Shown here in pieces: positions 44,801 to 55,020 of a stretch of 64,000 bases of DNA (the stretch's first letter is position 1; each line of letters starts with the position of its first letter). The notes beneath the pieces are model-generated. The model saw nothing but the letters and a program-made list of their open reading frames with translations, was not told the DNA's origin and searched no databases. The DNA lies in assembly GCF_037042905.1 (NCBI RefSeq), contig NC_087245.1, forward strand, positions 12,834,501 to 12,898,500. The letters are read 5' to 3'. The position numbers were made by a program, and so were the translations under genes. This DNA is from Lytechinus pictus (Eukaryota > Echinodermata > Echinoidea > Temnopleuroida > Toxopneustidae).

Positions 44801-47781
44801 TCCATTCTAAACTTATTTTCGAGGTTTAAACATTCATTGAAACGTTATACATCTGCTGTTTCGTCACTCTCATATTTAATTTGGCTTAATGTTAAATTTA
44901 CTGCAGCCGGATCAGAACAAGATACGGTCAATATGTCGGGCAATCTCGACAGAATGTAACTACACCAGGGTAGACTTCAATGTCCGTGATAACGGAACGA
45001 CTGAGTTCTTTGTCAGGGGAGCCGACGATAAGATGGAGCTTGCTCTTAGGTTAATACATCTGAGACTAAAAGGAAGAGTGAGTATTAAAAGACTGCCAAT
45101 CGTGTTTCCATGGAAATTATTTTGATAAAGAATTTTAAGCAATTGTGTCTATCATCCAGAAGTAGAATAGAGATTTATGACCCATTGATTTAACATAACT
45201 GATATGTAAATTACTCTCAGTGTTTTACTATTGTAAAATAATTGTCCCTGGACCGAAATAAGGAATTTGATGGGACATGAATTTGCCGATCTCCGGGCCT
45301 ATATTTTGATGTTTTTTAAACTTCACTCTAAAAATATATTGGGTAAAAATGCTTCATGAGGGTAATTATGTGTCCAACCAACATTGGACATTTCTTTTGG
45401 GCATTTTTATTTATCCATTTTAATGAATATTTTGCCCATTCTAAAGTAATTGCTGCTTATTTTTTTTAACCTTACTGGACAATATGCTTCCCGCATTGGG
45501 TAAAACACTGCCCCAAATTGGTTGGACACATAATTAACCTCGTGCTGGTTAAAATTTTACCCAATGTGTTTTACAGTGTTGTATCAGTTTTAAAGAAGAC
45601 TGAAAATACAATGTCTAGTGGTTAAAATAAACATGTCCATAGCTTTGAATATCAAGAGACAACACTGGGGAACTATTTCATGAAAGCTGTCAGCACCATA
45701 AAATCCAACAATCAGTGCAGTACTTCGATTAGATACAATCATGTGCTCCTTCCTCTTCAGCCAATCACAACCATAAGTTGCCAATCGAAAAAAATGTTGG
45801 GGGAAATGCTCCCAAAGCTTATTAAAAAATTCCCTTGTTTCCATGTTCAAGAAATTATATATAGGCGAACGGATGAATTGAAGTTTGTCTTAGTTTCAAA
45901 ATGAGTAAATATATTATCTGGCAGGATGGCGGACAGCCCCCTCCCGAGGTAGTACCATTAACTGTAGAGAATATCAGGAGACACAACAGGAATCTAACAG
46001 AAAGAAGACAGTTCGTATGTGGAGCTTGCCCGAAGATTTGGTTTAAAAAAGTGTTCAGCTACAAACCTGTTTCACGGTAAGAAATAATCGTCTTTGTTCA
46101 ATATAATACGGCATAATTTCCAAATACGCTAAATTCAAATTAGTACTTTTAATTATAGGGCAAAAAGCAGGCCCCTATATAGATTAGAACTTGTACGAAA
46201 TATCGGATCAGGGGGAGGGGGATAGATGGGGGTCCACCCCTGGATTACACGACAATTAATGAATGTGGTGATTATGGGGGAACAAAGAAGTGCCCCGGAT
46301 TGTAGTTAACCTTTTGATAATTTTCTCTCTCTCTCTCTTTGTTTTTTTTTGCTTGTCAATGATTGAATGAAAAATGTAATTTTGAAATATGTTATTGCCT
46401 GTCATTTTTTTTTAGATTTAAGTAATTTCTAGCCCTATTTTTTTCTCAAAAAGTCAAATTGCATCAAACGATTCTCTGCCCCAATCTTCCCAATCAATAA
46501 TTATAATTATTAACTTGGGGTAAGGGTTCATATTAGACTTAATAATGAACATTTTCTACATTCTAGTTGCCATTATTTGATTGGGATCATTTATCAGTAG
46601 GTCCCAATTAGTTTGTCAGAGCCTTGTCGATGCATATGAATATTTTGCATAGCGAACGTATCCACCTTGTTAGGTGCTCAAGGCGCTCCTATATTCTAGT
46701 CTACCGATTCCGGTGCTCACAGTTCACAGCTTTTTGAGGAATTACTTCATACCGGTAATCTTTTACCTTACCTGGGTTGAGTGCAGCACAATGTTGGTAG
46801 ATTGCTTGCTCATATTACCACATTTACCAAGCATTATCTATTTTTTTTCAGGTGTGCTCAATGTCATGTCCGTTATGATCCTATTCCTCGTGGTAGTGAA
46901 TTTGGACATGGTTACTACAGGTGTGGACATTGTGGAAATGAATTTACAGGACGGGCTACTGCAGGAGTTCCAGCACCTTGTTTCGTTTGTGGAAGAATGG
47001 TAAGATATTTTAATAACCAAACACTTTTACGAAGATACGTTGCTAGCACTGTCATTTCGGCGAAACTGACCCCCCGACCAATCAAATATAATTATTGGGG
47101 CTTTTCCTGTAGCATAACAGTGAAATGATTGTAATCTTTGTATCCTGCTTTCATCCGGGGTTTTAATCAATACCTTCTCTTTTCGCTTTTCATCAAAATG
47201 TACACCTGCTCTTCAAACGAAAGTAAATCAAACAATGACGAAAAGGAGAATATCGCGGCAACACCAGAAAAGGACATGGCCGTACGCAGACGTGTTTTCG
47301 GGGGAGGGGGGGCCAAGACACCTACATTTTTAAAAACTAATCTTGAAAGTAAGGGAGCTAAGCGACCGAGATTTTCATGGGGGCATTTTTGCATTTGATA
47401 AAGAGAAATTAAAAAATGTAAGTTTTAAAATTTTCGGGGGGGGGGGACTTTCCCCTACACCCCCCCCCCCCTGCGCTGCGTACGGCCATGGAAATGATAT
47501 TGTTTATGTTTTTGCATTTTTCTTGATATCGGCAGTGTTTGCCCTTGAGAATCGGACCGAAGCCCGAGAGGAATCGACCGCAGGGTGGTGGTCGTCATGC
47601 CTGTGAGATGTGTGATAACGGTAGGATCCGACCATGTCCATCTTTCAATCAATTCCCTGTCGTGAGCCAGCGCCATGAAAGCACCGGGTCAACAGTATCT
47701 ACCTTTCTCACACAAGCCTCAGAACTTTCCATCGATTTCGTAAAGGGTCAGGAAACTGTTGATGAAACACTCCCAATGTAA
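41875..47781 (+). CDS. SHFL: SHFL (Shiftless/C19orf66) homologue, complete 6-exon gene
   Basis: Exons 41875-41895, 44324-44371, 44907-45077, 45925-46076, 46852-46999 and 47536-47781 join in phase to 786 nt, 261 residues. The core is recognised by VCGACPKIWFKKV, VSRCAQCHVRYDPIPRG, YRCGHCGNEFTGRA and GVPAPCFVCGRM, which follow the vertebrate SHFL zinc-binding region, and by a C-terminal GSTVSTFLTQ stretch matching its tail. Cysteine pairs C112/C115, C132/C135, C155/C158 and C174/C177 would bind two zinc ions. Vertebrate SHFL is an interferon-induced RNA-binding protein that blocks -1 programmed frameshifting and restricts RNA viruses; the role here is inferred. The vertebrate protein is about 291 residues. 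The N-terminal 80 residues are not clearly alignable and rest on splice logic; the last three exons are secure. Confidence 0.87.
42175..42310. repeat. GA-rich low-complexity tract
   Basis: Purine-rich run of GAG/GGA/GAGA words in intron 1 of the SHFL homologue. The matching minus-strand open frame is Leu/Ser/Pro-rich and artefactual. Confidence 0.8.
42496..43001 (+). repeat. Interspersed repeat C, copy 1
   Basis: Starts GGGGTACTACGGGCTAAAAAT and shares CAAAATGCTTAAAATTTCAT, GGGCTGATG, TTTTTTCATACATG and GTTGCAGCAATGAATAT with the copy at 63014-63625, in the same order and orientation. Ends near TTCAGCCTGGAGCA, an inverse of its start, so probably a MITE. A start-like fragment also occurs near 43714. 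Confidence 0.8.
43002..44323. other. SHFL intron 1, remainder
   Basis: No further exon recognised. Several G- or C-runs (near 43051, 43415, 43773, 44116) punctuate AT-rich DNA. Confidence 0.45.
44324..44371 (+). CDS. SHFL: SHFL homologue, proposed exon 2
   Basis: 48 nt, 16 codons, phase 0 to 0, encoding THRIGRERIKYLTDGQ between an ATTATAG acceptor and a GTTAGT donor. The basic residues and phase fit are in favour; there is no recognisable family match. Confidence 0.5.
44907..45077 (+). CDS. SHFL: SHFL homologue, exon 3
   Basis: 171 nt, 57 codons, phase 0 to 0, from a TTACTGCAG acceptor to a GTGAGT donor. Encodes residues 24-80, including NKIRSICRAISTECNYTRVD and FFVRGADDKMELALRLIHLR. The alternation of predicted helix, strands and C-terminal helix suggests a small folded domain; no family is assigned. 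Confidence 0.75.
45324..45578. repeat. MITE with CACT(C/G)TAAAA ends
   Basis: CACTCTAAAAATATATTGGG at the left and CACTGTAAAACACATTGGG inverted at the right, with inner arms AATTATGTGTCCAACCAA. About 255 bp in intron 3 of the SHFL homologue. Confidence 0.85.
45925..46076 (+). CDS. SHFL: SHFL homologue, exon 4 (first CxxC)
   Basis: 152 nt. Encodes PLTVENIRRHNRNLTERRQF and then VCGACPKIWFKKVFSYKPVS, aligning with the segment before and at the first zinc ligands of vertebrate SHFL. Acceptor ATCTGGCAG, donor GTAAGA; the split codon is the Arg before C132. Confidence 0.9.
46852..46999 (+). CDS. SHFL: SHFL homologue, exon 5 (three CxxC pairs)
   Basis: 148 nt. Encodes CAQCHVRYDPIPRGSEFGHG, YYRCGHCGNEFTGRA and GVPAPCFVCGRM, the remainder of the zinc-binding core. 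Acceptor TTTTTTTTCAG, donor GTAAGA after ATG. Confidence 0.93.
47276..47489. repeat. Element with ATGGCCGTACGCAG ends, copy 2
   Basis: ATGGCCGTACGCAGACG at the left and ATGGCCGTACGCAGCGC inverted at the right; G-run and C-run inside, and GGGCATTTTTGCATTTG as in the copy at 41207. It lies in the last intron of the SHFL homologue. Confidence 0.85.
47536..47781 (+). CDS. SHFL: SHFL homologue, exon 6 (C-terminus, stop TAA)
   Basis: 246 nt with TAA at 47779-47781. Encodes PLRIGPKPERNR, a Cys/His-containing stretch (HACEMC), and ESTGSTVSTFLTQASEL, followed by an acidic tail. The order mirrors the vertebrate C-terminal region. Acceptor TATCGGCAG. Confidence 0.88.
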   Translation, partial: CLPLRIGPKPERNRPQGGGRHACEMCDNGRIRPCPSFNQFPVVSQRHESTGSTVSTFLTQASELSIDFVKGQETVDETLPM

Positions 47782-48171
47782 TGCCCACGTCCCTCCGATT
47801 CCTAAAAAAAAATGCATCGTCCCCTAAATTTTCTGAAAAATGTGTCCGTGTTTTTTGTTTTGTTTGCTTGTTTTTTTTCTTGCAGTACAAGCCTCATCTT
47901 CTCTCTATACATTTTTTTTGAAGCAATGGCGTCGGTTTTGAAGAAAATTGGCTCACTTCCTGTTATGTTCCTTCTGGATAATGAAGTCTTACTTGGATAT
48001 AGCGATATTCATGATTAATTTGCAACATGTTATACAATTACTTTGAAACATGAAATACCTATTAAGTTCATATTTTCCGAAATTCTATATTTCGAGTTTA
48101 TCACTACACCCCATGACTATACCCCAGTATTCGACGCAGAATAATATTAGACTACATAGACTAAGAAATGA

Positions 48172-48177
48172 AATAAA
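48172..48177 (+). terminator. Polyadenylation signal candidate for the SHFL homologue
   Basis: AATAAA about 390 bp after the stop codon, on the coding strand. The cleavage site was not placed. Confidence 0.5.
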
Positions 48178-48478
48178 AATTAGTATGTGCTTTGAATAAG
48201 AGTAAGTATACAATGTCCCATTTACATTCCCATTCGTTGATTATTTGGCAAATGAAGTTCGTTTGTTTTGCGGTCTTTTGGTCTGAATCTTTCAAATGTT
48301 ACCGTAAATTCGGTTTAAATGGGAGGTTGATACTGCCCTATTTTATTGTTTAACTGCCATATTTATGACAAGTAAGGGTACATGATTGTGAATTACAGCG
48401 ATGTTACCATTTCAACATTATGTGTGGGCCCTACATTTTTTTTATTATTATCATCATAAATCATTAATAAAGTACATA

Positions 48479-49545
48479 CACTCGGCAAAAAAAGTTCTTG
48501 GACACTAAGAAAAGTTAAAATATTCCATATAGATATATTTGATGAAAGGCAAATTATTGTATGTCATCATGACCAGACAATATACCTCTTCCAGTATGAC
48601 ACGACATTTTCATGTGAACGGTCATGCATGGGTGGTTAAATGCTTTAAACAATAGTAATGTCAGTAAAAGAAAATTGCAAGAAATGGATCAGTCAGTGCA
48701 TGGCTGGTTACAGGCATTAAACAATAGCAATGTCAGTAAAAGAAAATTGCAATAAAACGATCAGTCATTCTTTCAGTTGTGAAAGTTTATGTGGCATAAA
48801 TATCCATTAAATGATAAAAGCAAATTTAAAGTCAAATACCACTCTTATAAGAGAAGAGAAGTTATCCACCTTGGATGCATCACTATTCCACTGGAATTTT
48901 AAGTCAAAGTTAGTCGATGACTGAAAAAAATGTCAAATTTCAGTATCTTGGCATAAGCAAAATAAAATTCAATATCTCGTTTGTCCACCCTGGCTCTGAC
49001 TGAGTGTACCACATCGACGTCGCATGCTTGTCACATGTCGGCGAATTTGCACTGGGGTGATGTTGTCCCATTCTTCCAGGAGATAACGCCGGACACCTTG
49101 AAGAGTGTCTCCTGGTTGAATTCTTTGATTGACCGATTTTCCTAGCTGATCCCACAAGTGTTCAAATGGGTTCATGTCTGGTGATCGAACAAGCGGGTCA
49201 TGGATCCAAGCGCTGAACATTGTGGTCATCCAGAAATCTTTGGACAATGTTCGCTCGATGGGGACAACCCCCTGTCAGCCTGTTGAAATCGTTGAATGTA
49301 TGCCTACAGGATGGCCATGATCATAGCATTTGAATGGTCCATTTCTTGCAATTTTCTTTTACTGACATTTCTATTGTTTAAGGCATTTAACCACCCATGC
49401 ATGACTGTGAACATGCAAATGTCATGTCATACTGGAAGAGGAATATTGTCTGGTCATGTTGACATACAATAATTTGCCTTTAATCGAATATCTATATGAA
49501 ATATTTTACGTTTTCTAAGTGTCCAAGAACTTTTTTTGCCGAGTG
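48479..49545 (-). mobile_element. Tc1/mariner-type element with transposase remnant, 1067 bp
   Basis: Inverted repeats starting CACTCGGCAAAAAAAGTTC extend about 200 bp inward (CAAATTATTGTATGTCA, CTGGTCATG, CCACCCATGCATGACC). TA flanks at 48477-48478 and 49546-49547. The inside keeps only a transposase C-terminus, so the element is internally deleted and non-autonomous. Confidence 0.88.
48969..49247 (-). pseudogene. Tc1-like transposase C-terminal fragment
   Basis: An open frame of up to 92 residues contains SPDMNPFEHLWDQLG, the C-terminal DDE-domain signature of Tc1 transposases, followed by EEWDNITP and HVTSMRRRC. The N-terminal DNA-binding region and the first two catalytic aspartates are absent, so it cannot be an active enzyme. 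Confidence 0.85.
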
Positions 49546-49549
49546 TATA

Positions 49550-50128
49550 TAGTTTCTATTACCATATTCTTCGTTGTTGACGTATAATTATTTCTGATTT
49601 TGTGGTTTAGGTTTGGGTGGGCCTTTGTAATTTGGTTTTGAAGATTTCAGAGCTTTTTGAAGTGACAAAAATTGATGCATTCGATTTTTTCTAGATTTTC
49701 AGTGAACCGCTTCCTTCACTTTTGTGTTTCTTGGACAACCTTTATCTTTGAGCAGATGGACTTTCCATTTTATTATTTTGCCACCCAATATATTGATTCT
49801 ATTTGAACGCAAGTTCCGTTTCATAAAAATTGTTTTTAATAACTAACGTATAGAATCAGTGGCTTACTCGTAAACTCAGCGTCCAAAACATTCACTTGAG
49901 CTGCACCCCTTTCTCAACATCTAACCCCGGGGGCCAGCCCTGAAATTTTATCCCTCCAATATTTCGGTACCCATAACTTCAATCTGTCGTTGTCCATTAT
50001 GATTATTTGTTTTTTTGTTTTTTCTCTTTCTCTCTTTTTTGTACGTCTTTCTTTGTTTTCTTTTTTTTCTCCTCCATTTCCCCGTTTTACGCCCTTTCAG
50101 ACTGGTAGTTGGCGCACGTGCCCCTTAA
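49550..50128. other. Intergenic, nothing recognised
   Basis: Only short open frames and a pyrimidine-rich tract at 50010-50100. Confidence 0.4.
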
Positions 50129-50242
50129 GGGGCTTTCACAATTGCTCGTACGATCGTTCGCGATCATTTGGTCACAATATACATGATGTTGCACAGAATC
50201 GCAACGGCTGTAAGCGGTCGCACCACCAATTGTGAAAGGGGC
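50129..50242. repeat. 114-bp MITE, GGGGCTTTCACAATTG ends
   Basis: GGGGCTTTCACAATTG at the left pairs with CAATTGTGAAAGGGGC at the right apart from two bases; the centre has CGTACGATCG words. Confidence 0.78.
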
Positions 50243-50770
50243 TTTAGTTAGATACTGGCTTCAATTTTGCTTTCTATCAATTACCCGACATCATTCCGTA
50301 GTTAATAAAGTAGCAAGTAAAAAAGTGGTATAGTTCATCATTTCATATGCGTTTGCAAAACTACAGAACGTAGATTATTCTAATAGTAGTTTAGAAGATA
50401 TTTTATAAACAGTAATATTTCAAAGGAGATAGTTTATGATAGTAAAGCGAGACCTTTGTCAGCATTCATGTTCTATACAACTATGGTACATGTATATTCT
50501 TTATTGTTTTCATGGTGGCATTTTGGGTAAAATGGTCGAAATATTTGATGTTTGTGACTATTTAATAATTATCGTAAGTTTGCCTAATTTTTGAGGAAAT
50601 AAAATGTTCAAACTATCATCAGATAAAAATTTGTTTGTGTTTTGTTTAGTAACGAAAAAAAAATGAAGGCATGTAACAAAAATATTTGTTCACAGATGAC
50701 ACTTAAAATGTCTAAGACCCCGGGGTCTAGAAAAGGATACACATGGTAATCTTTCACACATTCTCCCTTG

Positions 50771-50979
50771 GTCCAGATTGGACCTTGTTGTTTGGAAGTG
50801 CCCTTTCCCAAAGCTAACACAGAGGGCACATATCTCCCAATCTTTAATCAGCGCCAATCTCTCATCTTCCCTGGGGAGGGAAGATGAGTGGATTGGCGCT
50901 GATTAGAGATTGGGAGATATGTGCCCTCTGTGTTAGCTTTGGGAAAGGGCACTTCCAAACAACAAGGTCCAATCTGGAC
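50771..50979. repeat. 209-bp near-perfect hairpin
   Basis: Arms of about 100 bp, beginning GTCCAGATTGGACC, are reverse complements with very few mismatches and a short CCCTGGGGAGGG centre near 50875. As a result the same peptide reading appears in both directions. TTCTCCCTT occurs just outside on both sides (50761-50769, 50984-50992). Confidence 0.9.
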
Positions 50980-51239
50980 TACTTCTCCCTTTTCCCCACC
51001 CCCATGCCCATGGAATACTTCATTGAATCCTCCCCTCCTCCTCTCCTTTTCGATTCACCAGCGGTTCATTGTAACGAATTATTTCATTATCTTTATTTCT
51101 TTGTATTTTTTTTATTCATTAATTTTTTCTCAACATATTTTGATCTTTGCATCTTTCTCCTCACACTTTCTATTGACCCTATCCCGTTCCTACACTAACT
51201 GTGCGTGGTATTGACAATGGCCCAAAGACAAAACATTTT

Positions 51240-52345
51240 TTAAGTTAAGTTCATTTAAGTTCATTTTATTTGTCTTCCAACTTTGAGTTTGAATACATGA
51301 CAAACATATAAGTGTGTATGAAACAATGAGCAGAGTACATGATAAAACATACAGGTTTTGCCTGTAACAGAGTATGCAAAAAAAAACATTGTTTTTTAAA
51401 TACATTATACAGCTTAAGACAGAAAAGAAATAATTTTAAAGGAAGACGAGGAGACCTAAGTGAAGCAATGCTTGTAAATTAAGGTTCCTCATTATGAATT
51501 CAAAGAACATTGGATAAACAACAAATAAATGGCAATATAATATAATATGATAACTAAAGAGAGAGGAGGGGAGACAAATAAAACTATGAAATAAGTTTTA
51601 TATAAATATTATTTAAAAGCATTGGTGAGTTCTGATAAAGGATAGCCCGTCCTCACATGAGAAGTGGTTTTATATTGTGGCGTACAGATGGGGGCTTGGG
51701 GGCTCTTGCCCCCCACAAAAAATGTCACGACCAAGAAAAAAAAGAGAAAAGGAAATAGCGAAGGGTAAAATGTGATCTTTTTTCTTTTTTTTACTATATT
51801 ATGTCAAAATCTATCACAAAATGTTATTTTTGTATTAAAAAATGTATAAAAAAAAATGCTCGCTCGCTTCACTCTGACTTTTTTTACACAATAAATTTTA
51901 CCAGATACGCCATAAATCGCCCCTTTCAGTATATTTGGCGCATTACACCACTGGTTTCATAAAAAAAAAAATTTATATATAGATAATTTATGTTGATCTG
52001 GCACCCGATTAAATGAATTTTTAAGCAAAATTGCAAATTTAGCCAGTAAAAAGCATATTCTCCACATTTGAACGGTTTTGAGACGTAATAATACAATTGT
52101 TCTGTGCCCCATTCGACCAGGGTTGAATGGGAAACTTCTTTTGATTAATAAAAATGAAAACAAATTAATAATCTAGCAATGGAATAGGGGGGGGGGTTAC
52201 CAAAGCTAAAAATAAGTTTAATTTATAATTAATTTCAATAAAGTAAAATAAAATTCAACAAACAACACAAAACACAATCAGAATCTTTCAGTCTATTTCA
52301 AAGAAGGCTCTTAACCTCTCTTTATTTTTCGATTAAAGATAAGTG
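51240..52345. other. Intergenic, nothing recognised
   Basis: AT-rich, with a CTTGCCCCCCACAAAAAATG tract near 51709 and GCTCGCTCGCTTCACTC near 51860, the latter a relative of the GCGAGC words in the 59-61 kb array. Confidence 0.4.
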
Positions 52346-52350
52346 GTATT

Positions 52351-53433
52351 CAGTCAGTCCGCAAGCCCTGAAAAAGTAGCTCCTTTTATCCAAGTGATAT
52401 TCATGACTAGAGGGTTTTTGCATAGTTAATGAGCTTGGTGCGAACCAAAACACCTCTTTTTATTCGGCCATTGCTGCTCTAAATATTGACAAAATTTCAT
52501 GTTTTTTGGTATCTTTGTAAAGAAGAAGAATCATTCTTTTAGGTCATGTGTTTGGATTTTTAAAAGAGTGTTGTAATATAGGAAAAACTTTTGATCTAAA
52601 ACATGAAACAAAATATTTTTTTTATGCAACAAAAGTTGTTGTTTTCACACTTAATTTCTGTTTGGGCACAAATGATTTTTAGATCATGATAAAGCTGAAG
52701 ATCTAAGCTTTAATATGATATAATTTTTATAAGAAGATGTATTTTAGATGGGTCAGCAGCCAGCTTTTCATAGGCCAAGTACATTTTGCAGCTCAAAAAC
52801 AAGAATACTGCGCTCTGATTGGTCATAGAGACCAGTAGACAACACACCCACGCAAATTCCAATGTTCCCCTCACTGGGCCTCTGCAAGGTCACACTCACC
52901 ATGTGGTAATCTCTTCAAAATACCCGCGCCTGTTTGTTTTGAAAACAGTATTCAGCCAATCAGAACTCTGGATTTTATGTTACTCAGAAATTTCAGAAAT
53001 CTCGTCTTGCATCTTGATGGACAAAGCTGGCTGCTGACCCATCTAAAAGATGCCACATATCAAGAGTGACATTGTAAGAAAGTATAGAGTTTGAGCTTTC
53101 TGATGATATAAATAATGTTGGTGCCTAAAACACAAAATGTTGCACAATTTGCAAGTGAAAACAGAGGAAGAAAATTCTGTTTGATGCATCTTTTCAGGTA
53201 AAAAATTCACTTATTTATCAAAATATTTCATTCAAAAGAAATGACTAATATAAAAGAGTAACATTTACTCTTGCCCATGGTACAAAAATAATCAATATTA
53301 CGCAAGGAGAAAGTGGTTAAATTCTTTGAGAAAGAAAGTCTCACAATTCACGAGGGACATGAATTCAGCCACGAGAGGACTTGGATAAATCTCGCTCATT
53401 TGCTCATTAACACAGGGGCTTGCGGACTGACTG
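52351..53433. mobile_element. 1.08-kb foldback element, TATT target duplication
   Basis: Ends CAGTCAGTCCGCAAGCCC are inverted at the right. TATT flanks at 52347-52350 and 53434-53437. An inner inverted pair, GATGGGTCAGCAGCCAGCTTT / AAGCTGGCTGCTGACCCATC, lies at 52747 and 53022. No transposase seen. Confidence 0.82.
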
Positions 53434-53469
53434 TATTGTAAGATCTTTTTTTAATAACATACAGTAGCA

Positions 53470-54440
53470 GAAAGATAAGATATTATTTCTTTCAATGGAT
53501 GGAGAGGAAATGCTTTCAGGAAGTGAGACTGTGAATCCAGTCAATGCACGTCATTACGCTCTAAACCGTCAGAATTTCGTTTGTTTTCATTTCGTTAAAA
53601 ACCCGGTCTTAAACTTTGGTTAAGATTCAATAAAGTGAATACGATTGGATATTGATTCTCAAATTTCAATCAATGTGTATTCAGTGCGTGATATCTTCTT
53701 TTTCATTAATTAAATCTTCGTTAAATGCACTCGTAATGTAGTCACTATACAAGCACTGTAAGTGCTAAATTAGCAGTTCATTTTTTTTACAGTGTGGTTA
53801 TCTTGCTAGTCTCTACGTGATAAAATCCATTTTGCCCTTTTATTCGTTTTTCTTTTTATCGTAAGGCTATGTTTGGTATTGCATAGAAATTATTTCTTCA
53901 TTGCTGTTATATAATCATTTTATCAATAATCAAATTTTTAAAAAGAGTGCATTGACAGTTTTGTCCCATTCCATCCTTGAGAATCGTTTTATATTAAAAC
54001 GAAAACAATTTTTACCCTAGAAAGTTAGTTTTTAGATTACATATTGTTTTTGTACAAAACATCAGTTTAATTTATTTACTTTTTCCACAACATCCACTGC
54101 ATATTGGTTATACTCTTTCTATTGGTCATTATATTGATCTGTTTATGCATTGATTGTTCTTTTTATTGTTCATATATATTGTATTTTGTATATCGTACCT
54201 TTTTAATGGATGTGAATAAAGTGAATTGAATCTTAATTGACAAAAAATTCCATACCCTATAAGTATGTCATATATATCGGCTTATACCCCTATTTTATAA
54301 TATTTTTGTATACTGATATTCATCTATAGCGACTATAAAACGTTTTATGCGCAGGTAAAAAAATAACACTCATACAGAACATATTCAAAATATGCAATAG
54401 TTTTGCAGTAGTAAGAGTAAAATAGCTAAATAGATTCATT
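53470..54440 (+). repeat. Diverged duplicated segment, copy 1
   Basis: Shares GTGAGACTGTGAATCCAGTC, ATGCACGTCATTACGCTCTA, AACCCGGTCT, GATATTCATCTATAGCGACT, TAACACTCATACAGAACAT and AGTAAGAGTAA-like words in the same order with 56090-56830. Non-coding. Confidence 0.75.
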
Positions 54441-54443
54441 TTA

Positions 54444-55020
54444 TTGTTTCATAGAAAATGTGCTTCTTATACATGGAAATCGGAAAAGTTACCCTTTTTC
54501 TTCAATATATCCCAGCTACGTTATGTTTTGAGGCTTTTAGTATCTCACATTCTTACACACACCTTGAAATACGTTTTGGGGGCATCTTTCAGTCTTCAAA
54601 CTAATGAAAATTTGCTTGCTCGCTTCACTCTCTCGCATACTGATATACATGGTCACCCCAAAAGTTATCAGTAGCTTATATTACCAAAACCCATCTTTTA
54701 GAACAAAGATTACACTAGGTGCTGCACCCAAACTCTGGAATAGTCTCCCTTCCTCAATAAGAAAAGCATTATCTATTACCTTGTTCAAAACTAAACTAAA
54801 AACCTACCTTTTCAAGAGAGTTTAGTATATAAGTCACTTTTTGTTATATTATTCATAGAGACAGTATAGGCTTCTCTTTTGAATTATAACTTAATCGTTG
54901 CGTTGTGTATTTATCTTGTTAACTATTTTACCTTTTGAATATTGTAATGCGCAGCAGTTGAATATATATATATATATATATATAAATTGCGCAATATAAA
55001 TGTACTATTATTATTTTTAT
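54444..55020 (+). mobile_element. LINE 3' end (5'-truncated, CR1/L2-like)
   Basis: The frame ending at 54825 contains GAAPKLWNSLPSSIRK and FKTKLKTYLFKRV, the well-known C-terminus of reverse transcriptases of CR1/L2-type LINEs. Downstream, a TA run (54963-54982) and GCGCAATATAAATG followed by an ATT-rich tail make a typical LINE 3' end. Everything upstream of the C-terminus is missing or unrecognisable. Confidence 0.72.

Noticed and set aside
50608-51214. Matching open frames on both strands
   Set aside because: They arise because the hairpin at 50771-50979 gives the same peptide reading from either arm.
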